This document shows, piece after piece, positions 1-8,573 of a stretch of DNA of 64,000 nucleotides; within the stretch, counting starts at the first letter, position 1; every line of letters starts with the position of its first letter. A program made the position numbers and the translations under genes. This stretch comes from Wagnerdoeblera intermedia (GTDB lineage Bacteria > Pseudomonadota > Alphaproteobacteria > Rhodobacterales > Rhodobacteraceae), in assembly GCF_042647465.1 (NCBI RefSeq), contig NZ_JBHRVN010000004.1. One strand, given 5' to 3'. The notes under the pieces were generated by a model. It had not been told where the DNA came from, searched no databases, and saw only the letters and a program-made list of their open reading frames with translations.

Positions 1-1
1 G

Positions 2-439
2 GCTCAAAAAGGGGGGCGCGAGCGCCTGATCGGCCGCACGAAGGGCGGCCTCAACACGAAGCTTCATGCCCTGACCGATCGCGATGGCAGGCCCTTGCGC
101 TTCTTCCTCAGCGCGGGTCAGGTCAGCGATTACACCGGGGCTGCAGCAATGCTCAGCTCGTTTCCTGAAGCGGAATTCCTGCTGGCTGATCGGGGTTATG
201 ATGCCGATTGGTTCCGACATGCGCTTGAAAACAAAGGGATTACGCCCTGCATCCCCGGGCGGAAATCACGAGAAAAACCTGTCAAATATGATCGGCGCCG
301 CTATCGCCGCCGCAGCCGTATAGAGATGATGTTTGGCCGGCTGAAGGATTGGAGACGCGTCGCTACCCGCTATGACAGATGCCCCAAAGTATTCCTCAAC
401 GCCATAATCCTCGCAGCTACCGTGTTGTTCTGGTTATGA
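2..439 (+). CDS. IS5-family transposase, C-terminal part (runs off the left edge)
   Basis: The reading frame is open from the first bases of the window, so the true start lies outside it. About 145 residues are visible. They contain GRTKGGLNTKLHA and a second-aspartate motif (LLADRGYD), followed by a RIEMMFGRLKDWRR block that carries the catalytic glutamate; this is the DDE transposase pattern of IS5-family (IS427-like) elements. The protein ends AIILAATVLFWL. The same ending recurs at 50606-50651, so a second, degraded copy of this element exists in the window. The sequence of the two copies diverges directly after the stop codon, which marks the point where the following IS110 element interrupted this copy. 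Confidence 0.85.
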   Translation, partial: AQKGGRERLIGRTKGGLNTKLHALTDRDGRPLRFFLSAGQVSDYTGAAAMLSSFPEAEFLLADRGYDADWFRHALENKGITPCIPGRKSREKPVKYDRRRYRRRSRIEMMFGRLKDWRRVATRYDRCPKVFLNAIILAATVLFWL

Positions 440-1894
440 GATGCCGTAACGGGGCCTGCGTCGCGACCCGCCCGTTTCCGTTGCAGAATCGAGGGCAAGC
501 TGGCGCCATTCCCGTATCGGATCCACAGGGAGGACTGCGGGATGAAGCTGTTTATCGGGCTGGATGTGTCGCTGGAGAAGACCGCGATCTGCGTGATCAG
601 CGAGCATGGGAAGATCGTGAAGGAGGCGCAGGTGGCCAGCGAGCCCGAGGCGCTGTCGTGCTGGATCAACGATCAGGACGGCGCAATCGCTGCCGTCGGG
701 CTCGAGGCTGGTCCCTTGTCGCAGTGGTTGCATCGCGGGTTATCTGAGGCAGGGCAAGCTGTCGTGCTGATGGAAACACGGCAAGTGAAAGGCGCCCTGA
801 AGGCCATGCCGATCAAGACGGACCGGCGTGATGCCGAAGGTATCGCGCGTCTGCTGCACCTCGGCTGGTTCCGGCCAGTTCACTGCAAATCGGTGTCTGC
901 ACAGGAGGTTCGCGCTGTGCTCAGCGCCCGCAAGGCTGTGCAACAAGGGTTCATCACACTGGAGATGTCACTGCGCGGGCTACTTCGGAACTTCGGCCTC
1001 AAGGTCGGCACCATATCACGTGGCCGGTTCGAACAGCGTATCCGCGAACTGGCGATAGGTAATCCGATGCTGGAAGCGGCAACCGAACCCATGCTCAGCG
1101 CGCGGTCGGCGTTACGGCGAGAGTTGGCGGGCCTTGAACGCCATGTCCGGCAACTCGCGCAGGAAGATCCGGTCTGCCGCCGGTTGATGTCAATGCCCGG
1201 GATCGGCGCTGTTGTAGCACTGACCTATCGATCTGCGGTCGACGATCCAGACCGATTCACTTCTTCGAAGAAGGTCGGGCCGTGGGTCGGCCTGACTCCC
1301 TCTCGAAACCAGTCGGGCGAGCGAGACATCTCGGGCGGGATCACCAAGGCGGGCGACGTCAACCTTCGACGCGCGCTGTGTCAGGCTGCCACGGTTATGA
1401 TGCATCGTGGACGGGCGAGTTGGTTGCGAACCTGGGCCGCAAAACTTGCGCGCCGTCGTGGTGCCAAGCGTGCGATGGTTGCGTTGGCGCGGCGTATCGC
1501 CGTAATCCTGCACCGCATGTGGAAGGATGACATCGACTTCCGCTTCGATACTCCGGTGGATCATGCCGGCTGAAGACGCAAGCTCCAGACTGCTGCCCGC
1601 CTGATCGCGGGCCTTCGAGGTCCCCACGGGACGCGGTTCCGATGATGCCGTGCTCAGGACTGATGCCGATCACATCGAGCACGCCAATGAGATGGGCACA
1701 TCGGAATTGCATTGAACCAGCATCATGTTGGCGGCCATCGCGCCGACCACGGACCGAAGCATGCACCCGGGTCGACCTCAGGGGAAGGCTGCCGAACAGG
1801 AAAGCAGATCACTTCCTAAACGGACAAGACCGCAGTTCGGCGGCGCATCCCGCATGTGCAAAACCGCTTGACTGGGATGACCCCGTTACCGAAG
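440..1894 (+). mobile_element. IS110-family insertion sequence, copy 1 (ends inferred)
   Basis: IS110 elements usually lack clear terminal inverted repeats, so the ends are inferred. The left end is placed at 440 because the upstream IS5 copy stops matching its homologue at 50651 exactly there. The right end is placed near 1894 because the next bases (TCCTGACCC, 1895-1903) resemble the IS5 tail that follows the stop codon of the other copy. If this is right, the element sits in the IS5 end. The non-coding part is short on the left (about 100 bp) and long on the right (about 320 bp). One of these should encode the bridge or seek RNA known from this family. Confidence 0.55.
542..1573 (+). CDS. 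IS110-family transposase (DEDD recombinase)
   Basis: A full-length 343-residue protein. The N-terminal RuvC-like domain has the DEDD set: D8 (IGLDVS), E55 (GLEAG), D94 and D97 (KTDRRDAEG). The C-terminal Transposase_20 region has the helix-hairpin-helix SMPGIGAVVALT (about 217-228) and GLTPSRNQSGE (about 250-260), which contains the serine expected to act as nucleophile. No frameshift is seen, so the enzyme may be active. Family knowledge: these recombinases use an element-encoded structured RNA to choose donor and target sites. The ATG at 542 follows GGAGGAC and is the natural start. Confidence 0.9.
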   Translation: MKLFIGLDVSLEKTAICVISEHGKIVKEAQVASEPEALSCWINDQDGAIAAVGLEAGPLSQWLHRGLSEAGQAVVLMETRQVKGALKAMPIKTDRRDAEGIARLLHLGWFRPVHCKSVSAQEVRAVLSARKAVQQGFITLEMSLRGLLRNFGLKVGTISRGRFEQRIRELAIGNPMLEAATEPMLSARSALRRELAGLERHVRQLAQEDPVCRRLMSMPGIGAVVALTYRSAVDDPDRFTSSKKVGPWVGLTPSRNQSGERDISGGITKAGDVNLRRALCQAATVMMHRGRASWLRTWAAKLARRRGAKRAMVALARRIAVILHRMWKDDIDFRFDTPVDHAG

Positions 1895-1930
1895 TCCTGA
1901 CCCTTCTGTATCTGCGTTCTGCTAAACTGG

Positions 1931-1966
1931 CCCCGTCACCGGCCCCGGCCAGGGTCAGTGACGGGG
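1931..1966 (+). ncRNA. Candidate bridge-RNA hairpin upstream of the second IS110 transposase
   Basis: CCCCGTCAC (1931-1939) pairs perfectly with GTGACGGGG (1958-1966), giving a 9-bp stem with an 18-nt GC-rich loop. It lies about 125 bp upstream of the transposase start, inside the non-coding left end. In IS110-group elements the bridge RNA is encoded in this position. The assignment is by position and structure only; no guide-loop complementarity was tested. Confidence 0.35.
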
Positions 1967-2089
1967 TGGTGCGCGACGTCTGACCCTTGTGGCATGACCA
2001 CGCTTCTTAGCCTGTCGGCACTGCCTCTCTTCATCGTCTCGAACAGTTGATTGCGGCCTCGAAGGACCGCGCACCAGAAGGAAGAGAGC

Positions 2090-3049
2090 ATGGACAAGCT
2101 ATCACATGGCCGCGTTATCGGCATAGATGTCAGCCGCGATTGGCTTGACGTCCATTGCCTCCCAGATGGGCATCGCTGCAAAGTGCCAAATACTCCTACA
2201 GGTCATGCTGCCGTGGCGGATCTTGCCCAGGAGCGGGATGCCGTTGTTTGTTTTGAATCGACTGGCGGTCAGGAATGGCAACTCTGGGCGCTTCTGGAGA
2301 CAGAAGGCGTTGCAGCCCGCCAGGTGCCACCCGCTCAGGTAAAGGCGTTTGCGCAAAGCCGCGGCACACGCGCCAAAACCGACCGGATAGATGCCGAACT
2401 CATCGCTCGCTTCTTCGCCTTCCGGCCCGAAGCAGGCCGCAGTCTTCCAGCGGAAAAGCTGCGTCTTCTTAGAGCTTTGACGACCAAGAGAGCGCAATTA
2501 GTCGAGATGCGTAAACGGCTTCTGGCCCAAATCCGTGCACATCAGAAGCTCGGCAACGCTGTGATGTTCGAGGACGTCGACACCGAGTTGAAGCAACGGA
2601 TCGACAGTCTGATCAAGGAATTGGAAAACCGGATCACCCGAGCCATCGCGAGCGATGAACGCCTGTCGGAAACCGCCGGTGTTCTCCGCTCTATCCCTGG
2701 GATTGGCCCGGTTGCCAGCACGATGCTGATTGCAGAAATGCCCGAGATCGGAACCATCACCGGCGAACAGGCCGCCGCACTCACCGGTCTGGCCCCGGTC
2801 GCGCACGACAGTGGAACACTTCGCGGGAAACGGGCCATCGCTGGAGGTCGCCGTGCTTTGCGACACGTGATGTTCCAAGCAGCCTTGGTCGCGGCACATC
2901 ATAACCCGAGCCTGAAATCCTTCGCAGACCGCCTCCGCAAGGCCGGAAAACCGCACAAGGTCATCATCACCGCCGTTGCCAGAAAGCTCGTCACCATCGC
3001 GAACACCCTGTGCAAGAGCCGGCAGAAATGGACCGCCGCAACGGCGTGA
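2090..3049 (+). CDS. IS110-family transposase, second type
   Basis: A complete 319-residue protein. DEDD residues are D13 (GIDVSRDWLD), E56 (CFESTGG), D98 and D101 (KTDRIDAELIA). The C-terminal half has SIPGIGPVASTML and GLAPVAHDSG, the latter with the conserved serine region. The ATG at 2090 is chosen over an upstream TTG because GAAGGAAGAGAG lies just before it. It shares the fold but little sequence with the transposase at 542-1573, so the two elements arrived separately. It is intact. Confidence 0.9.
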   Translation: MDKLSHGRVIGIDVSRDWLDVHCLPDGHRCKVPNTPTGHAAVADLAQERDAVVCFESTGGQEWQLWALLETEGVAARQVPPAQVKAFAQSRGTRAKTDRIDAELIARFFAFRPEAGRSLPAEKLRLLRALTTKRAQLVEMRKRLLAQIRAHQKLGNAVMFEDVDTELKQRIDSLIKELENRITRAIASDERLSETAGVLRSIPGIGPVASTMLIAEMPEIGTITGEQAAALTGLAPVAHDSGTLRGKRAIAGGRRALRHVMFQAALVAAHHNPSLKSFADRLRKAGKPHKVIITAVARKLVTIANTLCKSRQKWTAATA

Positions 3050-3115
3050 GAGATACAGTTGCTAAACCGTCATTTGCCTTGATATTAATCAAAGCTGACA
3101 CAAAATAAATACAAC

Positions 3116-4360
3116 CTATTGGCGTAAGAGCACACCCTGTGCCGCATCCCGGACAGACCAGCGCTGCAGGCCGGTCACGATGGTCCCGGCCATATTGGCG
3201 CGCCACTTCGGATCATTCAGTCGTTGCAGATCACCCGCCGAGGAGAGATAGCCCAGCTCAATCAGAACCGAGGGGATATCGGGGGCCTTCAGAACCGAAA
3301 AGGCGGCGGAACGGCGGGGGATACGGTGCAGGGCAATCCCCGCTTCGGACATGGCCTGCACCAGATCTTCTGACAACGCGGCCGCCCGTGGCGCGGTCTC
3401 AACCCTTGCCATATCCATCAGAATTCCGGCAATCAGGTCATCCTGACCGGTCAGGTCCACCCCCGACATCAGGGCATCACGGTCATGCCGCTCAGCCAGG
3501 GCAGCCGAAGCCGCATCCGAGGCCTCAGCGGCCATGGTGTAGATCGTGGCTCCCCTGGCGACCCCTTCGGTGACCGCATCCGCGTGAAGGGAAATGAAGA
3601 CATCCGCCCCCGCGCCATGAGCAAGCGCGATGCGGGTCTCCAGAGGCACAAAGACATCGCGTTCGCGGGTCAGTCGCACGTCTGAGAAGCCATTGCGCAG
3701 CAGAGCTTCTTTCAACTCCCGCGCAAAAATCAGCATCAGCCCCGCTTCGGTCTGCCCGCCGTATTCCGCCCCCGGATCGAGACCGCCATGGCCCGGGTCC
3801 AGCATGATGACCAGGGGGCCGCTGCCGCGGGGCGCGCGCGGTTTTGCCAGATCCGCCGCCACCGGAAGCGCCCATCCCGGCGGATCACGTCGTGCCGCCT
3901 CAAGCCGGAAAGAGGCTTCATCCGCCTCCGCCAGTTCCAGACGCAGCAGCGCCCGGGTGCCATCCCCCTGCCCGGTTTTCAGCTCGGCAAGCCGCGCCAG
4001 GCGCGGACGGTCAAGCGCCAGCACCAGCCGCGACCAGCCGTCGGCCACGGCCCCCCCGCGCAGAGAGCCGAAGCCCGTCACCCCCGGCCCCTGCAGGAGT
4101 TTCACAAAATCGAGCGCGCGAAAGTCCACCTCGCGAAAATCGGCAACCAGTCGCGGCGGGTCCGCAAGATAGCGGATCCGCCATGGCACGGGCTGCGACA
4201 GCGAAAGGTTCAGATAAGCCACCCCCTCATCGACATGCAGCGAACTGCCCCGCGCATCCGCCCGCGCCAGCCCGGAAAAATGACCCTGCGCTGCAGCGAT
4301 TTCGCCGGTCAGCCCGCAAAGCCCCAATGAAAGGCAAAGCGCCTTCAGCCATCCGCGCAT
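3116..4360 (-). CDS. amiC: N-acetylmuramoyl-L-alanine amidase (AMIN + Amidase_3)
   Basis: A 414-residue secreted cell-wall hydrolase that cuts the bond between muramic acid and the stem peptide. It begins with a signal peptide (MRGWLKALCLSLGLCGLTG, cleaved near AAAQ). An AMIN-type beta domain follows (about 30-150), then a C-terminal zinc amidase domain with MLDPGHGGLDPGAEYGG (metal histidine), FISLHADA and LIELGYLSS (late glutamate). ATG 4360 is chosen over longer frames because it opens the signal peptide. The ChaC-like gene ends 10 bp upstream, so the two are probably co-transcribed. The stop codon lies only about 65 bp from the IS110 transposase end, so its normal downstream neighbour may have been displaced by insertion sequences. 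Confidence 0.92.
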   Translation of the reverse strand: MRGWLKALCLSLGLCGLTGEIAAAQGHFSGLARADARGSSLHVDEGVAYLNLSLSQPVPWRIRYLADPPRLVADFREVDFRALDFVKLLQGPGVTGFGSLRGGAVADGWSRLVLALDRPRLARLAELKTGQGDGTRALLRLELAEADEASFRLEAARRDPPGWALPVAADLAKPRAPRGSGPLVIMLDPGHGGLDPGAEYGGQTEAGLMLIFARELKEALLRNGFSDVRLTRERDVFVPLETRIALAHGAGADVFISLHADAVTEGVARGATIYTMAAEASDAASAALAERHDRDALMSGVDLTGQDDLIAGILMDMARVETAPRAAALSEDLVQAMSEAGIALHRIPRRSAAFSVLKAPDIPSVLIELGYLSSAGDLQRLNDPKWRANMAGTIVTGLQRWSVRDAAQGVLLRQ

Positions 4361-4370
4361 GGAACTCCCC

Positions 4371-4955
4371 TCAGTTATCGAGATTGCGCACCTGGCCTGC
4401 CAGCCGGGTGAGATCGGCATCCTCAATCCCCAGCTCTGCCAGTTTCGTGCTGGTGGCATAGAGATAATCACGGTTCGGCCCCCGCCCGCCGACGGCACGG
4501 GCGATGATGGCCGCCTGTTCGTCAAAGCTCAGCTCGCCGGTATATTGCACGTGGCTGCGGTCCATCACATAGGCCAGTGCCGTGATGCGGGTGCCCGGCG
4601 CGTCACGCAGCTCCAGATCAAGCCAGGTCTCGAGATAGGCCGAGGAGACCAGCTCACGCTCGCGCAGCATTGCAAGGGTCTCCGCCTCACTGCCTGGTGC
4701 GGCCCTCAGGGCCACGCCGTCACAAAAGCGTCCCTCTGCCCGGTCCATGGCCAGCACAAGGCCCGGATGCTCCACCGTGCCGCGGTGATGGATCGACCAC
4801 ATGCAGAAACTGCGGCTCCATCCGTCGGCCCGGGCAAGACGCATCTCTGCCACCGGAAAATCCGGCTGCCAGATCAGCGAGCCATAGCCAAAAACCCAGA
4901 GCGGCTGCGGATATGGCGCATCAGTGAAATCAGGAAGAACTAGCTCTGTGTGCAT
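4371..4955 (-). CDS. ChaC-like gamma-glutamylcyclotransferase
   Basis: A 194-residue cytosolic protein with the family opening WVFGYGSLIWQPDF (about 21-34) and a conserved glutamate region around ELVSSAYLETW. ChaC-type enzymes release 5-oxoproline from gamma-glutamyl compounds, mainly glutathione. The start at ATG 4955 precedes MHTELVLPDF and fits the family length; a longer in-frame extension to 5081 overlaps the divergent DUF2125 gene and is not needed. It lies 10 bp upstream of the amidase gene. The exact substrate cannot be told from sequence. Confidence 0.85.
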   Translation of the reverse strand: MHTELVLPDFTDAPYPQPLWVFGYGSLIWQPDFPVAEMRLARADGWSRSFCMWSIHHRGTVEHPGLVLAMDRAEGRFCDGVALRAAPGSEAETLAMLRERELVSSAYLETWLDLELRDAPGTRITALAYVMDRSHVQYTGELSFDEQAAIIARAVGGRGPNRDYLYATSTKLAELGIEDADLTRLAGQVRNLDN

Positions 4956-4998
4956 AGGCCATGTATTGAGCAGCAAATCAGAAAAGGAAAGAGCTCTG

Positions 4999-5976
4999 AT
5001 GCGGGCACTGATCGTGGTGATTGTGGTGGCCTTTGCGGCCTGGTCCGGCTGGTGGTTCGTGGCGTCCAAAGCCGGACGCACGGGGGCCGGGGCGACGTTT
5101 GAGGCCCTTCAGGCCCAGGGCTGGACAGCGCGCCATAAGGGCATCGCGGTTCAGGGCTTTCCCAATCGGGTCGATCTGACGATCACCGAGCCTGAGATCG
5201 TGCCGCCGATGTCGGCCTGGGGCTGGAAGGCGCCCTTCGTGCAGCTTTTTGCACTGAGCTATAAGCCCTGGCACATCATTGCCGCTTTCCCGACACTGCA
5301 GAGCCTGCAGACCCCGCTGGGTGAGGCGCAGCTTCAGGCCGGCAGAATTCAGGCAAGCCTGGTGGTCACGCCCGACAGCAGCCTTGCGCTCTCGCGGGCG
5401 CAGATTGCGGGCGAAGCGCTTTCGCTTGAGGGCGCGGGCACCTGGCTGGTCGATGCGCTCGCCGCAGCGGTGCATCAGAATGCGGCTGAACTGAACGCCT
5501 ATGATCTGGGCCTGACCCTGACCGGCATCACCCCCGACCCGGCCGTGACCTCGGTCATGCCTCAGGGGCTTTTGCCGGAAAAGCTGCCGGTTCTGCATCT
5601 TGATGCGCTTGCAGGCTTTACCGCCCCCCTCGATCGTCATGCGGCTGATACGCGGCCTGAGCTGACCCATCTGACCCTGCGCGAGCTGCGCAGCGAATGG
5701 GGGCCCGTGAAGCTGCATCTGAGCGGCCGCCTGGTGCCGGACGCGGATGGCTTTGCCGAAGGCAGCCTGCAGCTGCGCCTTGAAGGGGCAGCCACGCTGA
5801 TTGAGATCCTCGGCGCCTCGGGTGCAATTGCACAGAAGGATATGCGCAACCTCAGCTTCGCCGTGAAAGCGATGTCGGGGGGCAATGACTTCGTCACCCT
5901 GCCCCTGAACTTCGCACGAGGTCGTATGACGCTTGCTCTCTTCCCCTTAGGCCCCGCCCCGCGCCTGCGTTACTGA
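4999..5976 (+). CDS. DUF2125 domain-containing protein
   Basis: A 325-residue protein with an N-terminal membrane anchor or signal (MRALIVVIVVAFAAWSGWWFV), then a beta-rich domain (GWTARHKGIAVQGFPNRVDLTI) typical of alphaproteobacterial DUF2125 proteins. Function is unknown; the anchor suggests a periplasmic location. ATG 4999 is preferred because it follows AAAAGGAAAGAG and begins the anchor. It is divergent from the ChaC-like gene. Its last 7 bases overlap the end of the convergent P450 fusion gene, so transcripts from the two would overlap. Confidence 0.8.
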   Translation: MRALIVVIVVAFAAWSGWWFVASKAGRTGAGATFEALQAQGWTARHKGIAVQGFPNRVDLTITEPEIVPPMSAWGWKAPFVQLFALSYKPWHIIAAFPTLQSLQTPLGEAQLQAGRIQASLVVTPDSSLALSRAQIAGEALSLEGAGTWLVDALAAAVHQNAAELNAYDLGLTLTGITPDPAVTSVMPQGLLPEKLPVLHLDALAGFTAPLDRHAADTRPELTHLTLRELRSEWGPVKLHLSGRLVPDADGFAEGSLQLRLEGAATLIEILGASGAIAQKDMRNLSFAVKAMSGGNDFVTLPLNFARGRMTLALFPLGPAPRLRY

Positions 5977-8534
5977 GGGCGCCTGCTCAGGCGCAGCACG
6001 ATCCCCTCACGCGCTCGCACCGTCAGAAAGGCCACCGGCTGCGGCACGGGGCCGGCGGGGCTGAAATGCCAGTCCGCCAGAAGGACCGCCAGAAGGATCA
6101 CTCCTTCAGCCATGGCAAAGCCCGCGCCGGTGCAGACCCTTGGGCCTGAGGAGAACGGCAGATAGCCTTCGCGGGCGCAGGCGCGGGTCTCAGGGCGCTG
6201 CCAGCGGTCAGGGTCAAAGCGGTCCGGCTCGCTCCAGATCCGCTCATGGCGCTGCAGATGCCAGGGGGACAGCACCACCTGCGCACCGGGCGTCACGGCG
6301 CGGTCGCGGAAGGTCTCGGCCCGGCGGGTCTCGCGCACCATCATCGGCACGGGCGGATAGAGCCGCAGGGTTTCGCGGAACACATCGCGGATCAGCGGCA
6401 GCTTTGACAGCGCCGCGAAGGACGGATCGCGCACAAAGGCCCGCGCCTCCGCAAGGCACCGCTCCTGCACCTCCGGATGGCTTGCCAGAAGCCAGAGGGC
6501 CCAGGAAAGCACCGAGGCGGAGGTCTCATGGCCTGCGAGGAAGAAGATCGCCACCTGATCGGTCATCTCAGCCGCGTCGAAGGTCTCGCCCGTCAAAGGA
6601 TCCGCTGTCGTCATGATCTTGGTGGCCAGATCATCCGGTGCGGTCCCGGCAACGATCTGCGCCGCCCGCGCCTCTGTCAGCTTTGTGATCAGGCTGCGGA
6701 TCTCGCGCGCGCGGGCCCGGGCGCTGCGGCGATGGAAGCGCGGAAACCAGGCGGGCAGCGGCAGAAATGCCGCAAGGTTCAGCAGCGGCTGATTGCGCTG
6801 ATAGGCGCGGAACGCCTCAAAGACGCCCCGCGCCATGTCATGCTCAATCGGGATCGAAAAGAGCGTGCGGAAGATCACATCGGCGGCAGCGTGGCTGGCC
6901 TCTGCCTCAATCTCAACCTCCCCGGGGGCGAGGCGGGCACTGGCGGCGCGCGCCGCCTCCAGCATGGCGGGAAAGGTGTCGCGCAGCCGCCCACCCTCAA
7001 AGGCGGGATCAATAATGCGCCGCTGCCGCTTCCAGGTCTCGCCATTGGTCAGGAAAACCGACTTCCCCAGAAGCGGGCGCAGACCCTCGCCGATGCGGTC
7101 GGACTTGGGAAAATCATCGGGCCGCTCATTCAGCACGAGGCGCAGGAGTTTGGGGTCATTGCAAAGATAGCTGCGAAAAAACGGCGTGCGAAATTCGGCC
7201 ATCCAGGCCCGGTAGAGCTTTGCGGGCTGCGCCGAAAGGATGTCCTGACGGAACAGCCGCAGATAGCGCCAGAGCGAGACCTTCTCCGGCCGTGAGGGGG
7301 GCTTCGGGGCCGGGATCACGGGGCTGTACTCTGATATTTCGAGGCGGCACGGGTGATCCGCCCGGCCGAGGGTCTGCGCCCCCCCCAACCTGTCGCGGAG
7401 CGTCATAGGCCCGGCGGTGATGCGAAAGAAATCATAGGCATCAGACCTTTGCGGCAGTCTGTCGAAGGCGCAGAGATATTGGAAATGCAGGCGGAAGAAC
7501 CGCCCCCTCAGGCTGCGGCGTTTGGCCGGGCTCAGCGTCTGCGTAAAGGCGGCGGAAAGGACCAGCGGCCAGCGCTGATCGGGGGGGGCCACGCCACTGA
7601 CCGCCACCGGATCACAAAGCGCAAAGGTGCAGCCGTCGGAAGGGGCGGTGACATCAATCCAGGCGATCTGATCCTGGGCCGAGAGGCGCCTCAGATCGCG
7701 GCGCAGTTCAGTGGCATCGGTCAGAAAAGAGACCATCGGCACCGCCTGCCCCAGAGAAAGAAACGACAGTTCCGCCCGCCTTTCCGGCAGGCCCTCAGCC
7801 AGCAGTCGCGACAGGGCTGAGACGCCGAGGTGAACCCCTGAGGAATGCCCGATCACCAGGACCTCATCCACGTCAGCCGCTGTCAGTGCGGCGCGGATCT
7901 TCGCAGAAAATTCGTCGATCCGGGCAGAAAGATCCGCCGGATAGGCCCCGCGCAGCCGCGCGACATAGGCGAAATCATGCATCAGATAATGCGCGAAAAT
8001 GCGGCGATCGAGGCGCTGGCAGAGATGCAGAATACCCCAGACCACAAGTAGTCCCGGCCCCGCCGCCAGCCAGACCGGCAGCCATCCGGCAGCAAGACGA
8101 AAGGTCAGCCACCCGGCCACCAGCGCGGTGAACAGCTGCGCCAGCAGCACCGCCACGGGGTAAAAACTTGCAATCATCGGCCCCTTGCGCAGCCCGACCA
8201 GCGGCCAGAGCGCCCCGGAGCCGATATAGACCCGCGCCGTGCGAAGAAGCTGCAGATAGCTCGCCCCGATCCCCTCGGGCATCGCGCGGCGCACAAGGTC
8301 GTGCCAGGGCAGAACTTCATAGCGTGCGCTGACCGCGACGCCTTCCATCTTCGATGCAATTTCAAAGGCATTGCGCCCGCCCCCCGGGGCAGGCAGCAGG
8401 GTCAGTTCGTAGCCGGAAAGCCGGGCCTGCTCAGCCCCTTCGCGGCGGTAAAGCTCGCGGTAGCGGCGCGGGGGAAAGGGATCGAAGCCGGGAATATAGA
8501 AGACCAGCCGCCTGCGGACCTCTGTCATCGCCAT
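5970..8534 (-). CDS. Alpha/beta-hydrolase-like domain fused to cytochrome P450
   Basis: One open frame of about 854 residues holds two modules. The N-terminal part (about 1-390) has FYIPGFDPFPPRRYRELYRR, two predicted membrane segments (about 122-142 and 155-172) and a nucleophile-elbow motif GHSSG (about 229-233), as in lipases and esterases. The C-terminal part (about 420-854) is a complete P450 with the I-helix FFLAGHETSAS, the ExxR motif ETLR and the haem loop FSSGPRVCTGAGFA, whose cysteine is the iron ligand. No stop or start-like break separates them. ATG 8534 is taken as start because GGGAGGGAGG lies just upstream; GTG 8558 and ATG 8528 are alternatives. Substrates are unknown; a lipid or ester is an inference from the hydrolase motif and membrane segments. 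Confidence 0.85.
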   Translation of the reverse strand: MAMTEVRRRLVFYIPGFDPFPPRRYRELYRREGAEQARLSGYELTLLPAPGGGRNAFEIASKMEGVAVSARYEVLPWHDLVRRAMPEGIGASYLQLLRTARVYIGSGALWPLVGLRKGPMIASFYPVAVLLAQLFTALVAGWLTFRLAAGWLPVWLAAGPGLLVVWGILHLCQRLDRRIFAHYLMHDFAYVARLRGAYPADLSARIDEFSAKIRAALTAADVDEVLVIGHSSGVHLGVSALSRLLAEGLPERRAELSFLSLGQAVPMVSFLTDATELRRDLRRLSAQDQIAWIDVTAPSDGCTFALCDPVAVSGVAPPDQRWPLVLSAAFTQTLSPAKRRSLRGRFFRLHFQYLCAFDRLPQRSDAYDFFRITAGPMTLRDRLGGAQTLGRADHPCRLEISEYSPVIPAPKPPSRPEKVSLWRYLRLFRQDILSAQPAKLYRAWMAEFRTPFFRSYLCNDPKLLRLVLNERPDDFPKSDRIGEGLRPLLGKSVFLTNGETWKRQRRIIDPAFEGGRLRDTFPAMLEAARAASARLAPGEVEIEAEASHAAADVIFRTLFSIPIEHDMARGVFEAFRAYQRNQPLLNLAAFLPLPAWFPRFHRRSARARAREIRSLITKLTEARAAQIVAGTAPDDLATKIMTTADPLTGETFDAAEMTDQVAIFFLAGHETSASVLSWALWLLASHPEVQERCLAEARAFVRDPSFAALSKLPLIRDVFRETLRLYPPVPMMVRETRRAETFRDRAVTPGAQVVLSPWHLQRHERIWSEPDRFDPDRWQRPETRACAREGYLPFSSGPRVCTGAGFAMAEGVILLAVLLADWHFSPAGPVPQPVAFLTVRAREGIVLRLSRRPQ

Positions 8535-8573
8535 GCCGCCCCCTCCCTCCCGGATCACCTGCGTTAAAGCAGA

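Larger units (their letters stand above)
1904..3110 (+). mobile_element. IS110-family insertion sequence, copy 2 (ends inferred)
   Basis: This is a second, unrelated IS110-type element immediately downstream of the first. The left non-coding region (about 185 bp before the gene) contains a strong hairpin. The right end must lie between the transposase stop (3049) and the amidase stop codon at 3116, because the amidase frame is intact. Its ends cannot be fixed by inverted repeats. Confidence 0.5.
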
